Shown here piece by piece: positions 36,864-47,781 of a stretch of DNA of 64,000 bases; within the stretch, counting starts at the first letter, position 1, and every line of letters starts with the position of its first letter. The translations under genes were made by a program, and so were the position numbers. Below the pieces are notes generated by a model, which had not been told where the DNA came from, made no database searches, and was given only the letters and a program-made list of their open reading frames with translations. The DNA lies in NCBI GenBank assembly GCA_038373865.1, contig JAXGGA010003049.1, forward strand, positions 45,783 to 109,782, in the 5' to 3' direction. The stretch is from Uloborus plumipes (Eukaryota; Arthropoda; Arachnida; Araneae; Uloboridae).

Positions 36864-39800
36864 CAAGGCCGTAGCCAGCGGGGGGGGGGGGGGGGGGGTC
36901 AGAACCCTCCCCGAAATTTTCAAACCTCAAAAGTTTTTAAAAAGTATTCAACTAAAAAAGAAAAAAAAAAAAGAAAATTTCAAGGTTTGATGGTCGGGGG
37001 TCCCCCCTCCCCCCCGAAGTTGTGACGGGTCTGAGGTTTTTGATGATACAAAGAAAAATTCGAATAATAAAAATAAAAAAAATCCTTTGAATAAACTTGA
37101 ATAGAGATCATTCCATGTCAAGTGTACGAGGCGTCCCCACTCGACCCCCTCCGATTTTGATGAAATTTTTTTTGGATGTATGTATAAGACTTGCATGAAA
37201 AAATACCAAATTATAGCTCCACAAGCCTTATGGTTCAGCCAGTAAAAATTATTTTAGAAAGGCCTCTTTTTCGTGTCTTGAAAGAACTGTCCAAATCGTC
37301 AAGTTTGTGCTTTTATTGCTCGCGACCCAAGACGATTATCAGACTCAAATTTGGTGATTCTGATCACTGTTTAGGGTAGAATAGCCTACTTGTGTAACAG
37401 AAGCTCCATGCACTGTAGATTTTTTGCAATTTGGTGCCAAAGTTGGTAAAAAATCGTATTTTGGCAAATTTTGACCATACCTTATCAGCTTGTATCTGCT
37501 AAGAGAATGACTTTCTGAAGCTAATTCTTTCCTCGTTTGTAGCCTGATAGTTCGTCCGAAAGGTGTGCTAGTGGCATCTCGATAGCTCAAATAATTGCTG
37601 AATTATGCGAGTTGAAATTCCAGTCAAATTTCTTTTTTCTCAATTTTGTATCAATTTCAAAGGGCAATATCTCGCAAGGGTCATCTTAAATTTCAATTTT
37701 CTTTACGTCATTGGAAAGAACACACTTTTCTTAACTAAAAAACGTTATTTTTATTTTTGAGACAAACCAGTTTCAAGGGGATATTGCAGATCAAAAATGT
37801 GTACGTCATTCAACGTGAAATCAAAAAAAAAAAAAAAAAAAAGACATAGACCTCAAAAGTTGATGTCAATTTGTTCTATTATTATTCGCAGGAGCTATTG
37901 TACTTATGTTCTGATGAAAAAACCCTTTTTTAAATATTTTTGAACTTAAGTGTTTGAGTGCGCATTCATAAAAACTCAAGAAAAAGCAAGAAAAAAGAAA
38001 AAAGTTTCGTTTTTAACAAAAATAATTATCTTCTTATCGCTGCTATAAGAGCTTGAGTCTCTCTATGTGTTATTTTTAAGCTCTTGAAACAGAATTTCGG
38101 ATGATATGTCACTTGGCAAGGTTATAGGTCATTAATGTTTCAAGGTCATAAAAAGCATTTTCCCATTTTTCATCATTTTTGTTTATGGGCAAATTGCAAT
38201 CACAGGCTGAAAGACACATCCTCGGCAGTATAAAGAATGGATTTTCAATTACTACTTATCATATGTTCAATTACTATTGTTATCATTTATTTACACGGTG
38301 GAAATAATTGCAATATTCAACTCTATCGAAAACTTTCGTTATCGCTTTTTAGAAAAATAGCTCTGCAGTCCTATTATACATACTTTTTATCACGTACACA
38401 CCATATTAACTGTTTAATTTATTATTTATCTCTTTTATTAATTGTTTTTATTTTTATTTTTTTTGAAAAAGGAAACAATGCTTTTTATGAATTTAAGATA
38501 TTAATGACACCTTGCCAAGTGACATATTATCCGAAATTCTGTTTCAAGAGCTTAAAAATAATACATTGGAAAAGACTCAGGCTCTTATAGCAGCGATAAG
38601 AAGATAATTATTTCTGTTAAAAACGAAACTTTATTTTTTTCCATTTTTTGAGTTTTTACGGATGCGCACACAAAAACTAAAGTTCGAAAATATCTAAAAA
38701 AGGTTTTTTTTTCATCAGAACATAAAAACAATAGCTCCTGTAAATTTTAATAGAACAAATTGACATCAACTTTTGAGGTCAATGTCTTTTTTTCTTTAAT
38801 TTCACGTTGAATGACGTACACATTTTTGATCTGCAATATCCCCTTAAAACTGGTTTGTCTCAAAAATAAAAATAACGTTTTTTAGTTATGAAAAGTGTCT
38901 TCTTTCCAATAATGTAAAGAAAATTGAAATTCAAGATGACCTTTGCAAGATATTGCCCTTCGAAATTGAGACAAAATTGAGAAAAAAGAAATTTGACTGG
39001 AATTTCAACTCGCATAATTCAGGAATTATTTGAGCTATCGAGATGCCACTTGCACACCTTTCGGACGAACTATCATGTTACAAACGAGGAAAGAATTGGC
39101 TTCAGAAAGTCATTCTCTCAGCAGATACAAGCTGATAACGTGTGGTCAAATTTGCCAAAATACGATTTTTTACCAACTTTTGGCAGCAAACTGCAAAAAA
39201 TCTACAGTGCGTGGAGCTTCTGTTACACAAGTAGGCTATTCTACCATAAACAGTGATCAGAATCACCAAATTTGAGCCTGATAATCGTCTTAGATCGCGA
39301 GCAATAAAAGCACAAACTTGACGATTTGGTGATTTTTTTTCAAGACACGAAAAAGAGGCCTTTCTAAAATAATTTTTATTGTCTAAACCATATGGCTTAT
39401 AGACTTATAATTTGGTATGGTTTCATGCAAGTTTTATATGTACATCCAAAAAAAAAATTTCATTAAAATCGGAGGGGGTCGAGTGGGGATTTTCTCGAAG
39501 TTTGGGACACTTGACATGGAATGACCCATAGTTCTGCGCACTATTTCGCCAAAGGAGTTTTTTTCTATCTTTTTAACTTAAAACTTAAATTATTCCGTCT
39601 CTCCTGCTGGTCTATAATCTTTAACGGGATAACAAAATTTATGGCACTTGTCGTTGAGATTTATTTATCATGGAAAGAGACAGAAGATCCTCTCCTTTAC
39701 GCCACAAAACAAGTGTGGTCCTCTTTTGGGCTTACTGCGAACAAATTAGCAAAAAGTATAAGATTTTTTAAAAACTTCTATCTCTTAACACATTGATCAC

Positions 39801-40718
39801 AGTAAAAACAGATACAGATGTTTAAATCAGTTATTGTTATTATCAATGGAGAGGTGATGAGTTAACGAAAATGCATTCTTTGTTTTCTGGGTGCGAAGTG
39901 TTTTGTACTATATTTCTCGACCCCTATAGCACATAGCAATTTATCGTCGCACTCCTTTATGTTCCTTCCTTCGGTCCCACGGATCCCACGTCACCAAGTC
40001 GCAGAGAAGGTCACCAAGTCGCAGAGTTTCTTTAATTATCTTTTCTTCAATTTTTCAAACATGACGTCGTCATAAATTCTGATAAATTTATTTGAATCCA
40101 GAAGAGGAGAAAGACTCCTTTCCTTCTTCCCAAAAGCCTATTGATTAACATCTTGTCCATTACCTCAACTTCGCTCTCCTTCCTGTTAGTCCAACATACT
40201 CCCAATCATTGGTGGCTGGAGCACCAAGAAATTGGGGGATCAAAAGAAGTTTGTGAGGAGCTTAGGGCGGCACCCTAAAGTTGTTTTTTTTTTCTGTAAA
40301 ATTTGCCTATATTATTGGATTTTAACAAATGACCTCCAAAAACTTTAATACAGTCTAAAATGCAGGATGGATTTTACTGTAGATATCCCCTTTGCAATTC
40401 AAAGTTCCTTTCTTGTGAAATAAGGATGAGGAAAAAAAAAAACATTTTTGTGTTATTTTCAGTTTTTAATTTTCATGAAATAAATCAATCCACCCAGTAA
40501 ATAACCGACCGTTAATTTTTCGCTCCAAAAAGTGAAGGGCAGGGCCCCTTTACTTTCGGAAGTGAAGGGGAGCAGGTGCCCCCTTGCCCCCCCCCCCCTC
40601 CGTACGAATAGCCTTTGCTCCCATTGCGTCATAAAAGTTGCATTGTTTATTTTTTTTTCAAACAAACTTTCTTCACTTCGGACCCCCCCCCCGAAAAAAA
40701 ATCCTGGCTACGGCCTTG
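36864..40718. mobile_element. Nested hAT element, 3.86 kb, TSD TAACAAAC
   Basis: The ends CAAGGCCGTAGCCAG and CTGGCTACGGCCTTG are perfect 15-bp inverted repeats. TAACAAAC is duplicated at 36856-36863 and 40719-40726. A G run of about 19 lies just inside the left end and a C run just inside the right. A 2.4-kb foldback (37108-39525) fills its centre. No transposase frame is present. Confidence 0.87.
37108..39525. repeat. Foldback element with two arms of about 1.06 kb
   Basis: The left arm about 37108-38170 and right arm about 38464-39525 are reverse complements with scattered mismatches, around a loop of about 293 nt. The outer ends read ATCATTCCATGTCAAGTGT and its mirror. Each arm carries the same open frame of 81 codons (37345-37590 on minus, 39030-39275 on plus), both containing LASESHSLSRYKLI and GASVTQVGYST; one shows a local frame slip. 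No known domain is recognised in these frames. No target-site duplication could be assigned with confidence. Confidence 0.82.
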
Positions 40719-41532
40719 TAACAAACACATCATTTAAAATATTAAACTTACTTCGAAAAGATTTTTGTCGCTGTTGATGCAAACAGATGTAATCCCATAA
40801 AGCAGTCACAGTCAAGTACGATGAATAACGAAGGACTCGCTCTGTTTCTTTGAGAGAAAATCGAACAGATTGCTAAAATAGCCTAATTGGTTGAAAAAGT
40901 CGTGGGACTATCCATTGCTTAAAAAGTGGCTGGAAGCACAACAAACACGAAAGAAGAAAAGAAAAAAAAAACTTTGTGAGTTGGGTTAGAAAAGTGTGAT
41001 CGCTGCGCTAGAAGAGGTGCTGAGTGGTCCCCCCCCCCCCTCAAGAAAGAAACAGTTCTAGCTGTGATCCCAAACGGCCGGCCCTGTGAGAACCTAGGAG
41101 GATGGTGAGAGCGGCCGGCCCAACTTTTTTTTTCGAAATAATTTTTTTTGATTAAAAAATAAATAAATGTAGAAAGAAAACGGCCCAGAGTAGATGCGGC
41201 CCATGTGGAATTTTCCACATCTTCCACATGGCCAGTCCGCCCCTGTAAGGCTCTTATTGGCTAATAGTAAGTTGTACAACATACACTAATATTTGATACA
41301 CAGAGCTACATAGAAATGTACATTGATGCCTTTAGTATGGTAGAAATGACATAGGCTACAGTAAATTTTTCTTCTGTGTTGATTTTATAAGTGGAGGTTT
41401 TTTTCTTTTCTTAACTCAGGCATAGAATGCAGTTACATTTAAAAATAAAGCAATTGAAAATCCTTAAAAATTTTGTTGTCTTAAACAAATTTGTGTTAGC
41501 GAGTTCCCGGCAAATTGGCGAAATGCGGAGTA

Positions 41533-41979
41533 CAGTCAAACCTGTCTATCTCGAGTTTAACAGGATAGAAGAAAAATTCGAGATACAGAAGTGATAAAAT
41601 TCACAAAAATAAGCAATTGGAACAAAGTAAAATGCTTCATACATTGTTTTGCATTGATATTGTTAAATCTTTTACTGTATGGCATGTTTTGAGTCCACAA
41701 ATTACTAATTAGGATGACTATATTGATAGCAAGTATGAACATAGTCTTTGAATGATTGTGCAGAAGATGATTTTTGTCTCCAATCCAAGTTATACCATTG
41801 ATAAAGGTGGCTGGAGATGAAATTCAAAAATGAGAGCCGTCAAAATTCGAGATATAGAGGTTTTCGGGAAAAATCATTCCAGATAAACATGAGAAAAAAA
41901 CATTAAATTTATGCTGCAAAAGCAAGGAAATTGAAAAATTTTGGCATAGAGAGGTTTTTAATATAAACAGGTTCGACTG
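41533..41979. mobile_element. pogo/Tigger-like MITE, 447 bp, TA target site
   Basis: CAGTCAAACCTGTCTATCTC at the left, preceded by TA, is mirrored by AACAGGTTCGACTG followed by TA at the right. The subterminal TCGAGATA phrase recurs inside in both halves (41578 and 41849). Non-coding. Confidence 0.65.
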
Positions 41980-42197
41980 TACTGGGTAAGACACTAAATA
42001 AAACGTTTTGGGAATTTTGCGTATGGATATAAGATAATTGCAAGGCCTTGATTGGTAAGATGCTTCAAATGTATGTGTTTTTTTCTGTGTCATAACTATA
42101 ACACATCATGGGATGTGTTATGTTAATGAATGTTGAAATTATATACTTACGTATCATTCCTGGCTTCATTAAATTTTCAAAAAATAAATATTTTTGT

Positions 42198-42838
42198 CAG
42201 GGTTTGAAGAACCCCTGGTTTTTTTGAAAAAGGCCAGCCCACCTGGGTTTTTGATCAAATACCCGGACTTTATTGGGTCTTTTCAAGAATCATTTATACT
42301 CTTTAATAGAACATTGTATACCAAACTACTGCTTGCTACATAAACTTTTAATAGAATCATTGGAGCCCTGAAGAGAGGTCACCGTGAGTCTCTAAAAAAT
42401 TTCTTATTTGGCAAAGTTGGAAAAAGCATTGTAATTGAATTTCTTTAATTGAAATTATTATACTTTAAAATGATATTGAATTGAATGCATAGATTGAAAT
42501 CATTGTTGCTTATTTTGATCCTCTAAGTATTTTTATAAACTAAGTAAATAATGAAATTCATGTGCAATTTTATTTCTAATAAGTTGTCCGTTGTCCAGAA
42601 AGGAAGATGTCTTTTTCTGGACCATGTATTGACTAAGACTAAATATCATACTAAATTAAATATCATAACTAAATTGATCAATTTCTAGACTTGGTATTGA
42701 TCAAAATATTTGTAATGTTTAGTTTGTTTCTGAAATAGATGTTTCAATATGCAGTAAATTTTGAAAAAAAAAAAAAAAACCACTTTATGTTTACGAACAT
42801 AGTGGGTTTTTCAAGTGGGCCCACTTTGGAAAACCCTG
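42198..42838. mobile_element. hAT-type MITE, 641 bp, TSD ATTTTTGT, just upstream of the second gene's first coding exon
   Basis: CAGGGTTTGAAGAACC and GGAAAACCCTG are inverted ends. ATTTTTGT is duplicated at 42190-42197 and 42839-42846. The right end lies 65 nt before the coding exon's acceptor, so the native part of that intron end is very short. Non-coding. Confidence 0.83.
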
Positions 42839-42906
42839 ATTTTTGTGACAGTTCTAATTTAATATTCTATTTTTGATTTGTAATGGTTTCCACTTTATTG
42901 CAGAAA

Positions 42907-45900
42907 ATGGCTGACAATATTAATGAAGATGTTGCTACATTTGATGGAAGTCCAATTTTTGATTTTGATAGTTTTGAATCAATGTATGATGGGTGAGTAT
43001 AAACTTATTTTTTTTAAATTTTAAATTGAGCTGAAATTAAATTTCATTCAAAATAATTTTCTTGTGTTTTTAATATAATTTGTAAACATTAGTTTCAAAA
43101 TTTAAAATTGTTACAAACTTAACAGATTAATCTGTTTTAACTATCACTTGTAATAAAGCAGTAAGTAACTGCCCCTAAGCCAGGGCTAACTCAAAAACAT
43201 TTAATTGCATATCACTTGTGAATGATAATTTCAATGCAGATATGTTTTTACTTTTAAGATTTTTCTGTTAAGTAAAATAATTTTATGCGTTTCCTTTTAT
43301 ACTCTACTATTGTGATTACAGCAGCATACTCTGGTCCCAGATAGGTTGGTCCTAGTAAGAGTTTTTTTTTTTTTTTGGTACAAATGCGTTGTACGACCTA
43401 CGACGCCAACGAATTTTCCGGATGGCACCCCGAACAAAACGCAATGTCTGTGACGTCATGGGCGTGCAGTGCACCGTGGATCCTGCGGTGATGCTCTGTG
43501 AGTATGGTAACCCTGAGTGAATTGAGTGAAGCACAGTTTGAAATTCTTCTTTTCTCACGTGGGCGTTCGTGTGGAAGGTAGGTGAAGTTATGTTCTGCTC
43601 TTAGGGAGATTTTGAAGGACTTTAAACTTGAATACTCTAAAATAAAGTTTCCGATGAAACTGTAGCTAACTTTCCGAAGCTTTATTTTAGAGTATTAAAG
43701 TTTCAAATTGTTTGTTTAGGTTTTTTTTTGTCTCATATACATCGTACCGATTATGAGTTCGGTGTGTAGCCTTGTTGAAAAATAGCAGTTGAAACTGTTA
43801 AATGAGTCGTCTTTTATTTTTTCTAGCTCTCGCCCAACTTACGGTCGTACCGGGGTGCCAAATCGTTTGTTTATTTTTAAATTAATTGAGAACAAAGAGG
43901 TATTTCTGGAATTTTTAAGGGAAGTAGGGTTATTGAAAAGTGAAATTATTTGTACTCGATGCAGTTCGTCAATGACAATAAGAAATAGAAAGAATATATC
44001 TGATGGCTACGGATTTATATGCAGAAACAAAGTAGATGGGAAAATGTGTGGGAAAGAAACTAGTATAAGGTGGGGGTCGTGGTTTACTCTGAGTAAATTG
44101 AAGTTGGAGGAAATTTTTTTGCTGACATACGAAATTGTTATTGGTACAAAAACGGCAGACATCGAAAAGCAGTATTTTTTTGCTACTCACACAATGGCAG
44201 ACTGGAGAAACTATATAAATGAAGAAATTATAAATTACATAGAATTACATTCGGAAAAAATAGGGGGGGTTGACAAAATAGTCGAAATAGACAAATCAAA
44301 ATTTGGAAAAAGGAAATATAACAGGGGTCATGCAGTCGAGGGTCAGTGGGTTTTTGGGGGAACAGAAAGGGGGACGGGTAAAATGTTTTTGGTTGCTGTG
44401 GGTGATAGGAGTAGGGATACTTTATTTTCTGTTATTAAAGAATGGATTTTGCCAGGTACTACCATACATTCAGACAGGTGGAAAGCGTACAAAACTTTAG
44501 ATAGAGAAGGCTTTGAACATTTCGCGGTAAATCACGATCTTCATTTTGTAGACCCCGACACAGGCTGTCACACTAATACCATTGAAACATGGCGACACGT
44601 TAAAAGTACACTACCTACGCTCAATAGGAAGGGGGATTTTAAATGTTATCTTGCTTATTACATGTTCAAAAAGAATTGTGAGTTTCATAATGAAGATAGG
44701 TTTAACAAATTTTTAGAAATAGTAAGGGGGATTAATTGGGAAGATTACGAAATAAGAGAAAAGTAAAACCGTTTTTTCTCGAAATTTTCTTTAGAATTTT
44801 ATTAACAAAATTGCAATTTTGGTACTAACATTTTTGGAATTTAAGGTTTTTTCATACATTTTGTGAGTGGATAATTTCCCTAAGAGCGGAACATACCTGC
44901 ACGACCTTTTTCGTACAAGCATTTTTAAAAAATCCAAGGTAAGTGTATTGAAAAAACCTTTTCATATTGTGTTATATTGTATTGCATTATATTGTAGGAT
45001 ACTTTGCATGTTTATCTTTGTTTTTTCCTGTTGGTGCCAAAAGAGCATCGCCAAGATCGATGTGCGATAATTGGCATCATACATCGAATGCTTGGCGACG
45101 TCTTTTGGCGCCAACAGGAAAAAGTCGCCAAGGCTAGATCGGATATCTCATTTGTTCCTTTTTTTTGTTGAGAATGTTGACATCAGTCAACATTCTCAAA
45201 AGATTCAAGAAAATTGTATCTGTATTGACTTTGTGTTATGTGGTCCAAGTTTTGCTGTTTAATTTTTTATACCTTCTTAAAACCAAATTTTTTCTTATTT
45301 AGGATTTTTTTTTTCAAGCACATAAGAATTACTTCTTTGTTTTCAGTTAGTTTAGCTTGTTGTAAGGATTGTTTTTTACTTTTCAATTCCAAAACATCTC
45401 CATACTTGCTGAAAACATTGGGTATAAATTACGCCATGGGTCCCCAAACTCTGACCCGAGCGCCAAAGGAGCCCATCAGCATCTAAAATCTGGCTCGCAA
45501 CCATGAACCAAGTTTTAGACGCATTTAGTGATGTGAATTGGAAATATTCCCAGTAGGCCCCAAAGCAGAATACTTTGTGATGTTCTGCAACGTAAAATCA
45601 TTTGACCAAAATTGTTCAGCAAGTACTTTAAGCACTGCACAGTACACATAGTAACATGACCATTTTCAAAAACAATGATCCTGAAATCAAAACAGTTTCT
45701 TACAGGACTGTGAAAGGAGTATTTGTTCAGTACTCAGTCTTACTGCAGAAAAAAGCCTGAAATTAAAATTCCAGCCATGCATTCTTGACAGAAAATGTAA
45801 AACCCTTTACTATGTCTGCTTCTCCAAATATCAAAGAGCTCTGAATGCTTTGACATTGTATTAGAAGCAATGTTTTCACTCAGAATAACAGCACATGGCT

Positions 45901-47750
45901 AATACTGAGACCAAGTCTCTGATTCAGGATGCTTAAGGGGAATAAAACAGGTGTAGTCAAACATAATTTTCTGCAAATATCTTTTTACTAATTATGTAAT
46001 TTTGTGCAAATTCCGCAGATTTTGTACAGCTTGAACTAAATTTAAAGTTCCTGCAAATGTTGCAAAAAAATCGACTTTTTGATTTTCTACCTAATAAGCA
46101 TAATTTGCAGAAATTTTTTAACTTTTTTTTCTAATTTGAAGTAATTTGCAAAAATTGTTCTGAATTTCTGTAAAATTGTATCTTTAGTTAGAAAACTGCC
46201 TTCTCTGCAGAAATTCTACGGATTTCTATAGAAAATTTTCAGAATATTCCTTCACATTTGAACAGAATTGTTCTGTGGTTCAGATATCTGTTCTGCGACG
46301 TATGTTCCAAATTTAGCAGTATTCTGCTTTGGGGCCAGTGGGAAGTGCACCATTTTTTGCTTTCAAAAGATGAATTAAAACAATATATCCTAATTAAATT
46401 GCCTTATGCCACTTGATTGCAACACAAGTCGTATCTTTGTAATAGGTGAAAGGTTGCTGTTTCCTGTAGCAACTAATAGTAGCTTGGGTCATAGTCATTG
46501 ATTTAAGCAATTCTGTTAACATTAAAATTATTTAACGGTAAAAAAACAGCAGAACACATTTCTTTACCAATTGAGAACCATTAATTAATTTTTTTTATTG
46601 TAAAATGCATTGGCATCTAACTTTTTTTTGTAAAAAAGTCAATATTAATTCTAGAGTCTGCAGCATTAATCATTTTACTGTATATGAAGTTTGTTTCATT
46701 CTAAAATTTTTGTTCTTCAATTGAAAAATAAATTTTTTTTCTTTTTACTGTCTGCATTGTATCAGTGTTTAAAAAAACTAAACTGTGATAGCATAGAACC
46801 ACTAGATTCAGAGGGACTGATCCTCAATTTTCTGCAACTTTTTGATGTATTTAATTTTGTGTGTTGAGTCCGCGACATAAGTAATTAATTTATATCTGTC
46901 TTAATGGGAATAAGTATAGATTTTATAAAATGTAGTGTCTGCAACATTCAAATACAGAAGAAGACTTGTATGAAGCACACCTTGGGATAAATGGTTTGCT
47001 TTATATAAATTTTCGCATCGTAAAGATCATTTTTAATTTAGAAAATGATATTCAGAATATGCAATATTAATCTATCTGCACTTCAAAATAAGTTGTAACT
47101 ACACTAAACAATAAAGCATAAATTATGTAATTTAACTATCAATCGACTAATAGGTTTGGTAATTAAAAGCATTATATTTTAAAGAATAATCTGGATACTA
47201 ATTTCACTTAAAAACTTTGAATTTAGATGGAAAAGTAAAAAACTGTTTCAAAATTTAGTTTGACAAAAAAACTATTTTATTTGCGTGGCAGAACAGAAGG
47301 CATTTTTAATTAGGAAACTTATTGTTTACATCTGTGTAGTTGTGCAGTTTATGGATAATTGCATCTTATAGGTTGGCATTATAAAGGTATTCATTCGCAT
47401 GTGCTGTGAAATGGTCATTTGAAAAATTTTAACTTCATTCATCGTAAATGTATATATTATATTTAGTTAAAACTAAAATTTTTGAAAGTTATGTAAGTGA
47501 CCTTGAATGATGTGTCTGCTATTTTATGCAAATTTTCATTTTTAATGCTGAATTGTTATAGAAAAAAATCGAATGTACAATATTTTATGTATATACTTTC
47601 TATTTCTATTTTTTATCTCGTACATTTTGTTAAACTTGTCTTAAGTTTATAATAATATTTAAACAAATATATATGCTTAAACAATTAATTGTTAACAATA
47701 GTAATTATATTTTTGATTTTGCACAATTATTTTTGTTGGGTACTAATAAA

Positions 47751-47781
<31 letters not shown>

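Larger units (their letters stand above)
32816..41245. mobile_element. Composite hAT element, 8.4 kb with nested insertions, TSD TAAGGCTC
   Basis: The ends CAGGGGCGGACTGGC and GCCAGTCCGCCCCTG are a perfect 15-bp inverted repeat, and TAAGGCTC is duplicated exactly at 32808-32815 and 41246-41253. Inside are a 480-bp hAT MITE (34676), a partial tandem duplication (35136-35741) and a 3.9-kb hAT element (36864). Removing the two nested elements leaves about 4.1 kb. No transposase frame remains, so it was moved by a relative or has lost its gene. The open frames listed within it are short and repeat-derived. Confidence 0.85.

Noticed and set aside
38237..38590. Open frame of 117 codons
   Set aside because: It spans the loop and inner right arm of the foldback, is low-complexity hydrophobic, and has no mirrored counterpart.
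45436..45500. hAT terminus around GGGTCCCCAAACTCTGACC
   Set aside because: Looks like a known style of terminus, but no partner end or target duplication is visible.
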